Shown in pieces: positions 47,302 through 58,644 of a stretch of DNA of 64,000 nt; positions within the stretch are counted from its first letter, which is position 1, and each line of letters begins with the position of its first letter. The translations under genes were made by a program, and so were the position numbers. Under the pieces are notes generated by a model that had not been told where the DNA came from, ran no database searches, and saw only the letters and a list, made by a program, of their open reading frames with translations. This DNA comes from Annulohypoxylon bovei var. microspora (Eukaryota > Ascomycota > Sordariomycetes > Xylariales > Hypoxylaceae): assembly GCA_022836615.1 (NCBI GenBank), contig MU405243.1, positions 186,001 to 250,000 of the forward strand. The letters run 5' to 3'.

Positions 47302-48507
47302 ATGGCTGCATCGCTCGCCCAGCTCGGCATCCAGTTCATGCCGTCGACCGGGAGCTGCATCCTCGACATGGCCGCCGTGCACGGTCTGTTCGACTCCTGC
47401 AGCACCATCCACATCCGCGTGCCGGAGAACCAGCACCGCATCGACGTCCACTCGAACATGATCTGCATCAAGCCAACGCAGCCGGACCCCGGCGCCTATC
47501 GCGAGCAGTACATGTATCCAAGCGTTCTGTCGCCGACGGATTCCCCCCAGGCCCCGCCCAAGCAGCAGCAGAAGCGCCCGCCTTCGATGGAGCGACCCGG
47601 GAATACTCCTGGGTCCAAGGGCGGCGATGGAAATACCGGTGGCTCTGGAGATCCTGACCTGCATGAGGATGATGGGCCTGGGAGCCTAGCGACGACCGTG
47701 CGCACGCATGTCAGACCGGCGTATACGTATACGTCTACCGGCGCTTCCACGTTGACCACGCAAGTCACCCGTCTGCAATCTTCAGCTCTTGCACCCTCTC
47801 CATCCGCACCCCCCACCACCGCAGCCGAGCACGCCCTCACCACCGCCGCCGCCCCAACGCCCACGCCCACCCCCCAGCAACAAGCCCCCACGCAGATCTC
47901 CGGCCCCGCCGCGCCCCCAAACGCCAGCCCCAGCCCGGCCGTCGAACGCCCCGCGATCGCGCAGCCGCCTCCCGCGCCCGAGGTGATCGCGGCGCCGCCG
48001 CGGCCCGCCTACTGCGGCACGACGTACGTCAAGATGGACGTGACGACGATCCGGACGCTCGACCCGCACGACCTGGACCTGTACCTCAACCTGCTGGGCA
48101 TCGCGCGGCTCGGGCTCGACCTCGACCACGGCGTCGGCGGGCTCGTGGCCGGGCTGCTGGGCGGCGCCGTCGACGACGACGAGACGCGCGGCCTGCGCCG
48201 CGAGCTCGAGCACTCGTACCGCGTGCGCTGCGGCGTCGCCGAGATGCGCTGGGCCGAGGACGGGGGGAGGGGGAGGAGGGAGAGGGTGGCGACGGCGCCG
48301 AGCCAGATGGCGTGTCTGGAGGAGTGCGAGAAGAGCGCGATTGCGAAGGCCAGGGGGGGTGAGGTTAGCGAGTGTCTGGGCGCGGCGTGGCATCGCCAGC
48401 TGCGGAGCGATAATTGTAGGTTTTGGACCGGGGGCAGGGCGGAGTTTCTCCCCGTGGAGAGGCTGAGGCCGGGGGAGGCCGGGGAGTGGGATTTGGTTTA
48501 TTTGTGA
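47302..48507 (+). CDS. Orphan proline-rich protein, 401 aa
   Basis: Single-exon frame from ATG 47302. Three parts: residues 1-80 look folded (GIQFMPSTGSCILDMAAVHG, HIRVPENQHRIDVHSNMICI); 80-235 are Pro/Ser/Thr/Ala/Gln-rich and disordered; 235-401 look folded again (AYCGTTYVKMDVTTIRTLDP, GLDLDHGVGGLVAGLLGG, a Cys-containing C-terminus). No signal peptide. Coding DNA of the second half is extremely GC-rich. Long antisense open stretches exist, but they are explained by this base composition. No family recognised. The low-complexity middle might hide an intron, but none is needed to keep the frame. Confidence 0.65.
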   Translation: MAASLAQLGIQFMPSTGSCILDMAAVHGLFDSCSTIHIRVPENQHRIDVHSNMICIKPTQPDPGAYREQYMYPSVLSPTDSPQAPPKQQQKRPPSMERPGNTPGSKGGDGNTGGSGDPDLHEDDGPGSLATTVRTHVRPAYTYTSTGASTLTTQVTRLQSSALAPSPSAPPTTAAEHALTTAAAPTPTPTPQQQAPTQISGPAAPPNASPSPAVERPAIAQPPPAPEVIAAPPRPAYCGTTYVKMDVTTIRTLDPHDLDLYLNLLGIARLGLDLDHGVGGLVAGLLGGAVDDDETRGLRRELEHSYRVRCGVAEMRWAEDGGRGRRERVATAPSQMACLEECEKSAIAKARGGEVSECLGAAWHRQLRSDNCRFWTGGRAEFLPVERLRPGEAGEWDLVYL

Positions 48508-48950
48508 GATGGTTCGTCTGATGAGAAAGAAGCGTATAGGGGTAGTTTAGAGTAATTTTCGATTCGTAGATTCGGGGCTTGGAAGGCCTTCGTTATATTT
48601 TTGTTGCTTCGGTCTGTTTAGCGTCTAGGTATTTGATGTAGGGGGAGTACGAAAATTATACAGCATCTAGCTCTAATAAAGATAATTGAAATATTAATCA
48701 TCATCGCCCGTACCTAGTTAATTAAGATAAATTTACGTTTATTTCACCCCCGGTGCAAATTGCCTTAAATTTTCTCGGTATAGAACGCTTTGGTCCTAGG
48801 TAGGTACCTATGTTTAAGAGAATTTACCTGACCCCTGAGCGCTGAGAAGAAAGCTTCGCGGTAAGAGTGTTCTTATATCAAGTTCTATTTGGCTATAACC
48901 CGAAAGCTGAGGTTTGTAAATCGTATATCGCGGAGGATACCTCCCCCCCC
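48508..48950. other. Convergent intergenic region
   Basis: Lies between the proline-rich orphan and the dioxygenase gene. A TCCTAGGTAGGTACCTA palindrome is at about 48796. No gene seen. Confidence 0.4.
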
Positions 48951-50267
48951 TCAACCATGCGTCGGCGGCGGGCTCGCCACCGCCCAGAAGTCGAAGTCCG
49001 GGTTATCGTACCCGCCGCCCTCCTTCCAGGTCGACGCGTACGGCGCGTAGTGGTCCCAGTTCGACGAGGTGTTCAGGCCGAGCTCGGCCCAGACGAAGAG
49101 CCCGTCCTGCAGGTTCGGGCCCAGCATGATGTAGTTCGGGAATGGGTCGTACTCGGTGGTGGCGGCGTAGCCGGTGAACCAGTCGGCCAGGTTCGTGGTG
49201 TGCGGGATGGGGTTGGTGCTGTAGGGCGCGGTGGCCTCGATGGTGTCGCGCAGGGCCTGGTCGAAGAACAGCTGCGACAGGTGGGCGACGCGGCCGCCGG
49301 TGTACGTGCCGTTGGGCAGGGTCTCGGCGCCGACGTGGGCGATCAGGTGCTGGTGCGTGGCGCGGCCCTGGTAGTGGCCGGGGAAGATGGTGTCGAAGTT
49401 GACGACGCCGTCGCCGTCGGCCGGCTGCACGCCGCGCAGGAAGGTGGTGCCGAGCCCGCCCTCGCCGCGCGCGCTGACGCCGCTGTACGCGCCCGTCGCG
49501 TTGCACGACCACGTGTCGACCAGGATCTCCCGCGCCGGCTCGCACGTCTGCACGTCGACGAACTGCAGCTCGATGTGCATCGGCACCCCCACCACGCCCT
49601 CCACCACGTCCGTCCGGATGTGCTCCTGGTACACGAAGTACGGCCCGTTGGCGTTGTCCGGCGTCAGCACGCAGCTCGTGTTCGACCCGAAGACCTCCTT
49701 GCTCGGCGTCTCCTTGTTGAAGTTGGCCGTGCCCGTCTTGTTGTGCGATTGCGCTGCCCACATCCGCAGCGCTGCGGCGTCTCGGCGGTGGAGCCACGGG
49801 CCTGGTTGTTAGGGTTAGCTGAGTGGAAGTAGGGCTTTGTGTGGTAGTATATACTTACTCTTTTCCGTGCCCCTTTCGCGACGAAGCCGTTCGAAGGTCT
49901 CTGCTCGTCGAGCCACTAGAAGCGCTTATGTTAGCCCATGAATAGGTAATTCAGGGGCATGTCTACTCCATAAAGCCGTATTTCCTGGCTCGTAACCTCA
50001 AGTAGGTTTGAGGAAGGTAAATTCTACGAGACAACGAGGACAACATTTGAAGGACTTACTGGCACGCTCTTTACGGGCTTTCACAGAATCTGAATTCTGG
50101 CATGCCTGAAGGGCCCTCGTGTTCATCTTGGCGACGACGTGGGCGTTTCCCATCTCCTCCAAAGCCTCGTGCCTCCCATATTTCTCTCCTGGGTGTCCGA
50201 ACACCGTTACAGGAGTTAATGACAAGGCCACGACCAGTGTGGCCGCGATCGAGGGCACAAACACCAT
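48951..50267 (-). CDS. Secreted intradiol ring-cleavage dioxygenase
   Basis: Extracellular non-heme Fe(III) dioxygenase that would open catechol-type aromatic rings, as proposed in fungal lignin and phenolic breakdown. Three exons join in frame: 50267-50060, 49915-49859, 49801-48951, giving 371 aa. Signal peptide about residues 1-24 (MVFVPSIAATLVVALSLTP...), followed by a charged helical propeptide-like stretch with basic runs (KARKERAMARR). The catalytic core starts near TSCVLTPDNANGPYFV. The expected iron ligands are visible: Tyr in NATGAYSGV, Tyr in FPGHYQGR and two His in GRATHQHL. The C-terminal region (WDHYAPYASTWKEGG) is usual for the fungal extracellular subgroup. The gene looks intact. 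Substrate not determinable by eye. Confidence 0.92.
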
Positions 50268-51709
50268 GCTGAAGCAAACCTTCCTGTCGAGATGATTCTG
50301 ACACTCTCGCTACGGAAAAGAACTCGGGTCTCCTGAGAGTATGACGAAGGGGCTGGTCCTCCTTTTTAGCCACCAATACACGTATCGCGATTCTTGTTCG
50401 AGTGGCATGTTGACTTCATCAACGCCATTACTCCATCGAGACCGCCAAGAATCGCGGTCGCGGCAGACATTCTTTTCCATAGCAGCGGTGCCGGCAATAA
50501 GATGCTGAGAAGGGGTTTAATCTAGTAAGAAATATGAATATTTTATAGGGCCCCGCAGGGTCTTCCATGGCTCGAGTTTCTCAATAGGGCACGAAGCAAA
50601 AGAAGCCTTGCGCCATGCTGTATTTTTTTTATGGCGGTCGTCTTTACCCGGTCTTGGAACGCCGTCCGCCGTACCGGGCAATTTCTCGACGATCCCTGGG
50701 TTACGAAACTAAGGGACAGAATGGAAACCCCAGGCTTTGGAATGAGGCTAAATCTACCGCATTTCAAAACCGACTTCCTTGATAGGTCCAACTGCACCCC
50801 GGACTCGTTTATACCCCAGAGATTACACTCGCTTCAACTCCCGTCCTCCACGCCAATGGACTGGCTCGACTTATATCAAGCTCGCATATGCCTTCTCGCT
50901 GCGAGAATAATCTAGATATTCGATCGCCATGATTGGACGAATTCCGGGAATATGGTATGATGGGTAGGGCGAAGCAAATACCGCTTCACGAAAACGGATA
51001 TCGGCATCGAGCCACGTTCCATGTGCTTTCTGCGAGCTGTCTGTCGCGTGTCCTACCTAACCCACATCCCGTGGTACTGGATAATTCTTGGATAGTTCTT
51101 GGCTACGGGCTCCTGGGAGAAACTTAACTCCGTGCGGTTCACAAAATCATAGACATATAACCCACACATTGCCATAACACGATATATATGGATCAGCCTA
51201 AATACGGTGGTAAGTTCTTTTAACTCAATACGAATTACCTGAGGATGAGTAAAGCTTGGTGGATTATATTGCAAGGTTTTACTGATAAATGGTTGCCCCT
51301 TAAAGTTGTCTTTGCCCTGGACCCGTTACAGCCGAGAATGCAATGGTCCGGATGTGGGTTCGGTAAGGTTATGTAGGGCCTTTGTCTGCGTCTGTGTGCT
51401 GCGGCAGATCTACAAGTCAGAAGTATACTACTAATCAAACTGATACCCAGGGCCGGGCAGGCTGGGTTAAGCTTACACGTGCAAGGGAAAAAGGGCATGA
51501 ACTCAAGCCAAAGGCTATATTATTCAGAATGTGGCTTCTAGATGATATGTACTATATGATAAGTCGCACAAAACCCTAACATCTATGCCAGAGATATCCT
51601 CGACAAATGAAGGACAATCCATCCTCTCCTAGGTGTGGGATGACTAAGCCAACCCCTTAATCGACAGTCTTCACCTACAACTCGGCTAGGTCGATATACC
51701 TTTCAGTAC
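50268..51709. other. Intergenic, no gene seen
   Basis: Promoter of the dioxygenase on the left and 3' flank of the subtilase on the right. A short plus-strand frame (50631-50915) has no family support. No repeats noted. Confidence 0.35.
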
Positions 51710-53186
51710 TTAAGCACCGTTGCCGTTGTATATAACGGCGTTAATAGTACCGCTGGGAATACCGGTGAGCTTGCCGGTGGTGTACAGAGCCTTGATGCGG
51801 CTCGTAACAGCGGCGGGGGTGGTAAGGCCCTCAAGGGCGATCAGGTACAGCGACAGACCCGTGACGTGGGGAGTGGCCATCGAGGTGCCGGAGATGGTGT
51901 TGGTCGCGGTGTCGGAGCCGATCCACGACGAGAGGACGTCGGTGCCTGGGGCAAACACGTCGACAACCGAGCCGTAGTTGGAGTACGTGGCCATGGCCCA
52001 GCTCAGGTCAATAGCGCCGATAGTGAGGGCATCGGCGGCGGAGGCCGGCGACGTCGATCCAGCATCAGTGGCGCTGTTGCCGGCGGCGACGACGGAGAGG
52101 ATACCTGCGCTGTAGGCGGACTCGACGGCGCTATTGAAAGCAGACGAGAAACCACCACCTAGAAAGGGGGGTAAAGTTAGTCGGATAATTATGGATAATT
52201 TTCATATCCGATTAGACGGGTGACTTACCTAGGGACATGCTGAGAGCGGACACGCTCTCGCGGCCATTGCTGGTGATGTCGTTGACGGCCCAGCTGTATC
52301 CATCGAGGATGATGGCGGTGGTGCTGCTGGTGCCCTGGAATACCTTGACGGAGATGATGGTAGCCTGCTTGGCTACGCCGTAGGTGGAACCTCCGATAGT
52401 ACCGGCGACGTGGGTACCGTGGCCGACGGCGTCAGCGTCGCTACCGCCAACGGCGTTGTAGCCGAGCGAAGCGCGGCCGCTGAATTGCTGGTGCGTGGCA
52501 AGGATACCGGTGTCGATGATGTAGGCGTAGGTACCTTGGCCGGCCGAGCTGTCGTAGATGTACGAAGTGGTGCCAGAAGATGTGTGGCTGACAGTACCAA
52601 GGCCCCAAGTAGCGCCCGACTGCGTGGTGAGGGCACGCTTGGAAACCTCAGGCTGCTCGTCGAAAAGGTAATAGACCTGGTCCTCCTCGATCTCGGCAAC
52701 CTATTATAAGTATTAGCGTATGTCACTATTGAGTAGGCCGTTTAGTAGTGTTAAGTATCTATCGGTAGCCGCGTCCTCGGAACGGGAGTTGATGTAAATA
52801 AGTTCAAAATCCCCTGCCCACCCCTACCATTCGAAAGAATAGACTACACCCCACATTTGCTTGAACAGTACTATTGAACTTACATCGGGGTTGTTCTTGA
52901 GTTGCTCAAGAGTCTCTTCGTCGAACTCGCCGGCATAGGCGTTGAATGTGTTGATCTGGTATTCGTGCGAAACACCAGTAGTGTCACGCTTGTTCAAGCT
53001 GCGGGCATGAACATCGCGAGCCCAGTTCAAGTGAGACTTGAAGTCCTCAGAGCTAATTCCCTGCTTAAGAGTCACAATGTACTTGTTGGGGACGATTTCT
53101 CGTTTTTGTTGGTGAGGAGTGGGTGCAGCAAAGATGGCAGGGAGAAGAGCTCCGAAGAAGAGCGCGAGGCGGCGAAGACTAGCCAT
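51710..53186 (-). CDS. Secreted subtilisin-like serine protease (proteinase K type)
   Basis: Alkaline endoprotease of peptidase family S8. Three exons join in frame: 53186-52884, 52700-52229, 52158-51710, giving 407 aa. Signal peptide about residues 1-21 (MASLRRLALFFGALLPAIFA). The I9 propeptide inhibitor (KYIVTLKQGISSEDFKSHL, EFDEETLEQLKNNPD) ends near Lys122-Arg123. The mature enzyme has all three catalytic residues: Asp164 in YIIDTGI, His195 in GHGTHVAGT and Ser351 in SGTSMATPHV, with the oxyanion region VVAAGN near 281-286. Length and domain order are normal for fungal secreted alkaline proteases. TATA-like sequence lies at about 53290. The gene looks intact and functional. Confidence 0.96.
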
Positions 53187-56100
53187 ATTTGGACGATGGA
53201 TTAAGCAGAGGGGGATGGGATGGAAGTTTGTATGTTAGGGTTAGTGAGTTCTCTAAGATATGATAGATGGGAGGGACTATAGTAGCTTATATAGACTTTC
53301 TTGAAGCCCCCTAGAACTAAAAAAACAACTGTGGACGATGGCGACACCTTGTAGCCCAAATTACGAGATAGCACGACGTTCTCCAAAATGAGGTTCTCAA
53401 GGTAGGCAGATAATCATTGAGCTTCCTGATAAGCCTTAGGAATCATACCAGAGTAATAGAGAGCCTGGGAAATGGTCACAACGCGATTCAAAATCCGGAA
53501 GGAGGAACAGAGAAACGTAGGCGTACGAAAGCCTGGGACATGTAAGTGGTGGCTAGAGCTTATTCAGAACGATATTCGATAGTCATGATTAGACGCAACG
53601 TCCAACAATAAAATGTAGGAAGACGCCGAATGGGCAATAAAGAGCTTGGCAATGCAACTTAGATGCCAAATGATGAAGCTGAGAGCATGCTGGCAAGTAG
53701 AACACGGCGGTTCGATATGCAAGGCAGAGCTGGCATTATGAGAGTTCGGCCGAGGTGCGGTTTCTCTGGATGCAACTGATGGTGTGATAGATAGGTAGCT
53801 ATATCGCTACGTTGCTATAGGATATGTCATCAGCCGCATACTGGCAGTCATGCCGTGCCGGATCGGCAGGGTCTCGACGAGCCTCCCGCGGGTGGTTCTT
53901 CAATCCAGCCCTATGAGTTACCTTCGGCAAAGATCAGCTATAAAACTTAGAAAGTGGCGCTCACTATACAGAAAACGATTTGATCGGCGCTGTGAAATCT
54001 AGAGATCATCGTGAGGTTTGAAGTAGATAGACGCTTGGTTTAAGATTGGAATATTGAAATCCTGGTCCAGTACCGGCATCAAGCCCCTCGACTGTACATG
54101 ATTAAGACTTCATCAACCAGGTTACCTAGACACTCGCAAATGCTTAGGTCACTTAGACCCTGGATAGTATCGGGCGAGGATGGCAAGGTCGATATGACAA
54201 ACGACTTATGCTTGACTAGTGTCGTCGGCTGGTTGTCCAATGATAGGTCACAAATAACCTTCTCATATAGCTTATCTTGACGGGCGGGGCTGAGATTGGA
54301 TGCCAACCAACTCGCAGCTTGGCATCACGAACTGGGGAAGGTCAACGAGCTTCACGTAAGCTTGTGAAAGCCAACCGAGGGTGGTGCCGGCAGACAGGTT
54401 AGATGGTGAAGATAATTCGGGAGTTGGCACAGGTTCGGAGATCAGGTTTGTTAGGCATACCTGACTGATTTAAATGCGCCAAGGCGAGCGGACGCGGACG
54501 AGCCATGTTACAGTCGAGCAGATTGGAGCGATGTAACTCGGGCAGGGCTTGAATGAACTTCAGAGCTGCCGTTTTCGTCACGTCGACCCCCGACAGGAAC
54601 GCATCACGTTCTCGTCGATAGAATGACGCGAATACGTGACAGCTTGGTTACGCTTGTTACCTTACCGCCTACCTAGGTGCGCAGGATGACATCGTGAAGA
54701 TTCGTGATACCTGTAGATGGCGACAGCGTGAGACACCAGTGCAGTGCCAAGCTGCGTATAATATCTAGGACTCTTTCTCGTAATAAATTCATGGCTTCCC
54801 CGAGTCCTCAGGGTTCACAGCACCGATGCGATGCTACTTCGCTCGGGAATACCGGTCCCGTGGACTGGACATCCCACTCTCTCAGCATCGGACGAGGCGA
54901 GCACGCGACTGAGTTTCTAGCGGTTTGTTTACGTTTGACAAGAAGAAGTAGGTGGTGTAATTAAGACGGCCTATGGCGAAAGTCTAATAGATAGCAGGGA
55001 AAAGTCCGGACGATGGTAGGGTGGACAAGTTAAAGAAGAGTTAAGTTTTGAAAATGGTTGGCTTAATGATATCCCATACCTTCGGGGCTATGTGGGGGCG
55101 TTAGTTAACCACATGCTCTGATGCTCTAGGCTAACATTAAGGTTAACTTTTGGAGCCATCAAGCGCGAGCAGAAGGTTCAACATAATTCCCCGGCAGTGA
55201 TAACCAATCAGCCCTGAATAAGATATGCACTTTACTCTTGATTGGCTATCCCCTTGTCATTTTAGAAGGAATGTTCCTGAATTCTTCTTGCTGCTGCTTG
55301 ATTATCTAAAGGGTTATCTCAAGACTCTAGGGCGTGCCACCCCCACCTCGAGCTAGCTACCCCGCGAAATCAGTTGTGATATGGGTCACCGTCAACGAGG
55401 AAAGGCTATTTCCTCCAAACCGTGCCGTCTAACTTTGTATTTTTTTTTTTGTATAGATCCAACGCATACCTGATGACTTGATTTAATTTATTTATTAAAT
55501 GTGTCATGAATAACTGGGTACATATTATATTAATTACCTCTTATCTTTTGATCGAGCTCGGATGGGTTTTTATCTGACTGCATGCTAATCTTCGTTTGCT
55601 ATGAACAGCATGAGTTGATACTAGGTAACTTATACACCCCCTTACATATATGTATATATATACCTACATAACCTAGGTAGCATCAGGGTTTGAAAGGCAC
55701 GAGAATAAATAGCTAACTTGAGTATTGCTTCCAGGGATCTAAGGAGGATACGTAAAGTCAACCCTCACGCAACGTTAAACTTGAACATGCCATATCCTAT
55801 ACCACGAAGCCCCCAGTCTGCCAACTAGAAGAGAAGAGAAGAATGTAAAAGAAACCAGTTTCTATAAACCCTTAATGGATCTTATTTGTGTATCCACGTG
55901 GAGCATGTAGGCTGTCGTTTAGGGATAGCTACTTCCACCTGGATTTTAAGTAAGACATGCAGATTTATCATGCATGATATTAGTATCGAATTAGAATGAA
56001 GACCTTTAGTAGAGGAGTCGAGATCCTTCATTGAAGGTATACTCAAGCACGATGCTATTTGTAGGCGTGTCTTTGAATTAAGATAGGTGCAGTTTTCTTT

Positions 56101-56858
56101 TCTTTTACTCGATATACATCTCTACCTAAGCTTGCGGATGATAATCAAATTGCACTGTAGATATCCCCCTTAAAATGTTAGACAGGCATTATAACTACCG
56201 GCACACCGGACAAGGAACCTGACCAATCACAACTCGAATATGACATTTAGCGTGCATTCTGATTGGAGCTAGCTCGAGGTGACAGCTTGACATTTGCTAC
56301 ATCTACATATGTTTCCTATAATTGTCAGTTCAGTGCCAATCCACTTTCATCACATAAACTGAACAGTATGTGCTCGGGTTTGATATCAAAATGCCTTCAA
56401 CGTCTAATAGTATATCCAAGGATACAGCGCTAAAGGTGTTAATGAAACTAGGTTATATGAGTATATGGCCTTTAGTTATCCGTCTAGTATGATTATCTTA
56501 TTTAGGCCGTATTACCTTCATTACGAAGTGGGAATACCTTCATGTTAGTACCTTGAGGGTAGAATGTTTTACCGAAGTTTAAACGAGCACGTGTGTACTT
56601 TATGCTAGGTACTGATTTTTAGCTCGGTTACACCGTACTGCGGATGCGGCTACGCCTGCCAAGTTAATTGGGAACAATGACAACTACGCGTTTTACGGCA
56701 TCCACGATTTCCAACAACGAAGGTTTGCGCCGCCTAACCTGAACATTAAATTTTCAAATCTACAACTACAGCAATTTTACAATTGCTGTGACGATGCTGT
56801 CACTAATCCGTGGCAACTTCCTGTGAACCACTCTCACACTTCCGTCGTCACCGTCGCG
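53187..56858. other. 3.7-kb gene-poor intergenic region
   Basis: One weak minus-strand gene candidate is listed separately (54079-54607). Otherwise AT-rich DNA with a T10 run (55441-55450), CTACCTAGGTG (about 54669) and ACATAACCTAGGTAGC (about 55666) motifs. The last 150 bp are the promoter and leader of the ZIP gene. Confidence 0.35.
54079..54607 (-). other. Possible two-exon orphan gene or remnant
   Basis: Two protein-like stretches follow each other on the minus strand. The first (about 54607-54473: SGVDVTKTAALKFIQALPEL, ALAHLNQSG) ends at a GTATGC donor. The second (54306-54079: LSPARQDKLYEKVICDLSLD, LSICECLGNLVDEVLIMYS) ends at a stop. The acceptor between them is ambiguous and there is no convincing start, so I cannot give a complete model. 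No family recognised. Confidence 0.2.
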
Positions 56859-58388
56859 ATGGATCTATCTAATCAGGGAGGTACGAATAGCTTCACATCT
56901 TATCTCCTAAATTGCCCGTCCTTTGATTTTGCATCGGGGAGCTGACTTTGTCTCTCTTTAGATACGACGTGGACTTCGGTGCCCACGCACCTTCTACTAG
57001 CCGAACTCGAGAGACGACATGGCAGTTCCAAACCCGACACCGAAAGGCCGGCTTGCGGGTCTGGCGACAGAGGCGCATACGATACCCCCTTACATGTCTT
57101 CGCCTTATTCCTGATCCTTACCCTGAGTGTTCTAGGTATGACTCCAAATTTGAAGCCCCGTGCCTATCCTTTATTTTACCCCATGTTTGCTAATCGTTGG
57201 GGATTATTCGTAGCATGCGGATTTCCTCTCTTCTCTCGTCAATCGGCTAGAACCCGTCGAGCGAATACCATCGTCTTCCTTAGCCAGCACTTCGGCACCG
57301 GTGTGCTTATGGCGACCGCCTTTGTCCACCTGCTCCCCACCGCATTCTTATCTCTGACCGATCCCTGTCTCCCGCCACTGTTCAGCGTAGCATATCAACC
57401 TATGGCAGGACTAATAGCTATGGTCTCGGTACTGACGGTTGCGGCGCTGGAGTCATATCTAACTACTCGAGGTGCCGGCCATTCGCATTCCCATGACCAC
57501 GTGTGGGACTCGTACGATGAAGACGCGGAAGAGATCGATAGTGCTCGGGTCAATGGTGGCTTGGCAGCTAAGAGGGCTGCCGGCCACAGGCCAGCGGACA
57601 TTTCACTCGGTGATATGAGCGCCAGTCAAGGTCTGATGGCCGACGTCTCACCATTACCCAACACCACGCCTACGATCGTACCACCCCCGAGTTCGACAAG
57701 ATCTTTTGGTCGCAGGAGTCCTGAAGCGGATGATGATGACAGCGATGGCCACGATGAGGACCTCGATATTAATCTCAATGAACTCGATCCTGTTGCAGAC
57801 GACGATGCGCAACCTCTTGCACCTTCCAACGGAACTGCTCGTGCGAACCGACATTCCGAGTCTGCCGTGTCCCAAGTCCCTCTTACACCCGAGGAACAGA
57901 AACGACGAATGCTGCAGTGCGTACTCTTGGAAGCCGGCATCCTGTTCCACAGCGTCTTCATCGGTATGGCCGTATCAGTCGCGACAGGACCGCCGTTCGT
58001 CGTCTTTCTAGTCGCCATCGCGTTCCATCAGACCTTTGAGGGTCTGGCCCTCGGTTCCCGTATCGCCGCGATCCAGTTCCCGCGTTCATCTGTGCGACCA
58101 TGGCTCATGGTCTTGGCCTACGGGCTTACTACTCCCATCGGCCAGGCCATCGGGCTCGCGGTCCACAGGCTGTACGATCCGCTCAGCCAGACGGGCTTGC
58201 TCATGGTCGGTATTATGAACGCCATCTCGAGCGGCCTGCTTCTGTTCGCCGGCCTGGTGCAGCTGCTCGCGGAGGACTTCCTCACGGAGAAGAGCTACAA
58301 GTCGCTGAAGGGGAGGAAGCGAAGGAACGCCGGACTCGCCGTCTTGGCGGGCGCCACGCTCATGGCCATCGTGGGCGCGTTCGCGTGA
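56859..58388 (+). CDS. ZIP-family zinc transporter
   Basis: Membrane importer of Zn2+ or a similar divalent metal, ZIP (SLC39/Zrt) family. The first coding exon is 56859-56880 (MDLSNQG), the next starts 56962. Inside the long frame an intron fits at 57136-57213 (GTATGA donor, GCTAAT branch, TTCGTAG end). It is 78 nt, in frame and stop-free. Removal restores the family pattern SVLACGFPLFSR, giving 456 aa; retention would give 482 aa. TM segments: LFLILTLSVLACGF, FGTGVLMATAFVHLLP, MAGLIAMVSVLTVAAL, then a loop with GHSHSHDH and a ~150-aa acidic disordered region, then the metal-site helices EAGILFHSVFIGM and HQTFEGLALGSR, and three more. The C-terminus lies just after the last helix. It could be plasma-membrane or internal. 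Confidence 0.93.
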
Positions 58389-58644
58389 ACAATTCTTACA
58401 AACTACCTATCTATTTCTACGGGCGACGGCGTTTCGGACGGGGTAACATGAAAGGCATGGGTATGCCATAGATTTTCACCTAGCTAGAAAAGGTCTCTAC
58501 CCTAATAACGAGGTCACTGCATAAGGTTGGAGTTTGCTGGTCACGTGTAGAATACTTGGAACTAGTTTTGAAATCCCAAGTTTTGCTATCCTGATTCTTT
58601 TCATACACAAATCCCGATATCCTCCGCTACCAATTTTGCAAAAC

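Noticed and set aside
48867..49832. 321-codon plus-strand frame opposite the dioxygenase
   Set aside because: Arg/Val/Ala-rich shadow of a GC-rich coding exon; the minus strand carries the iron-ligand motifs and correct introns.
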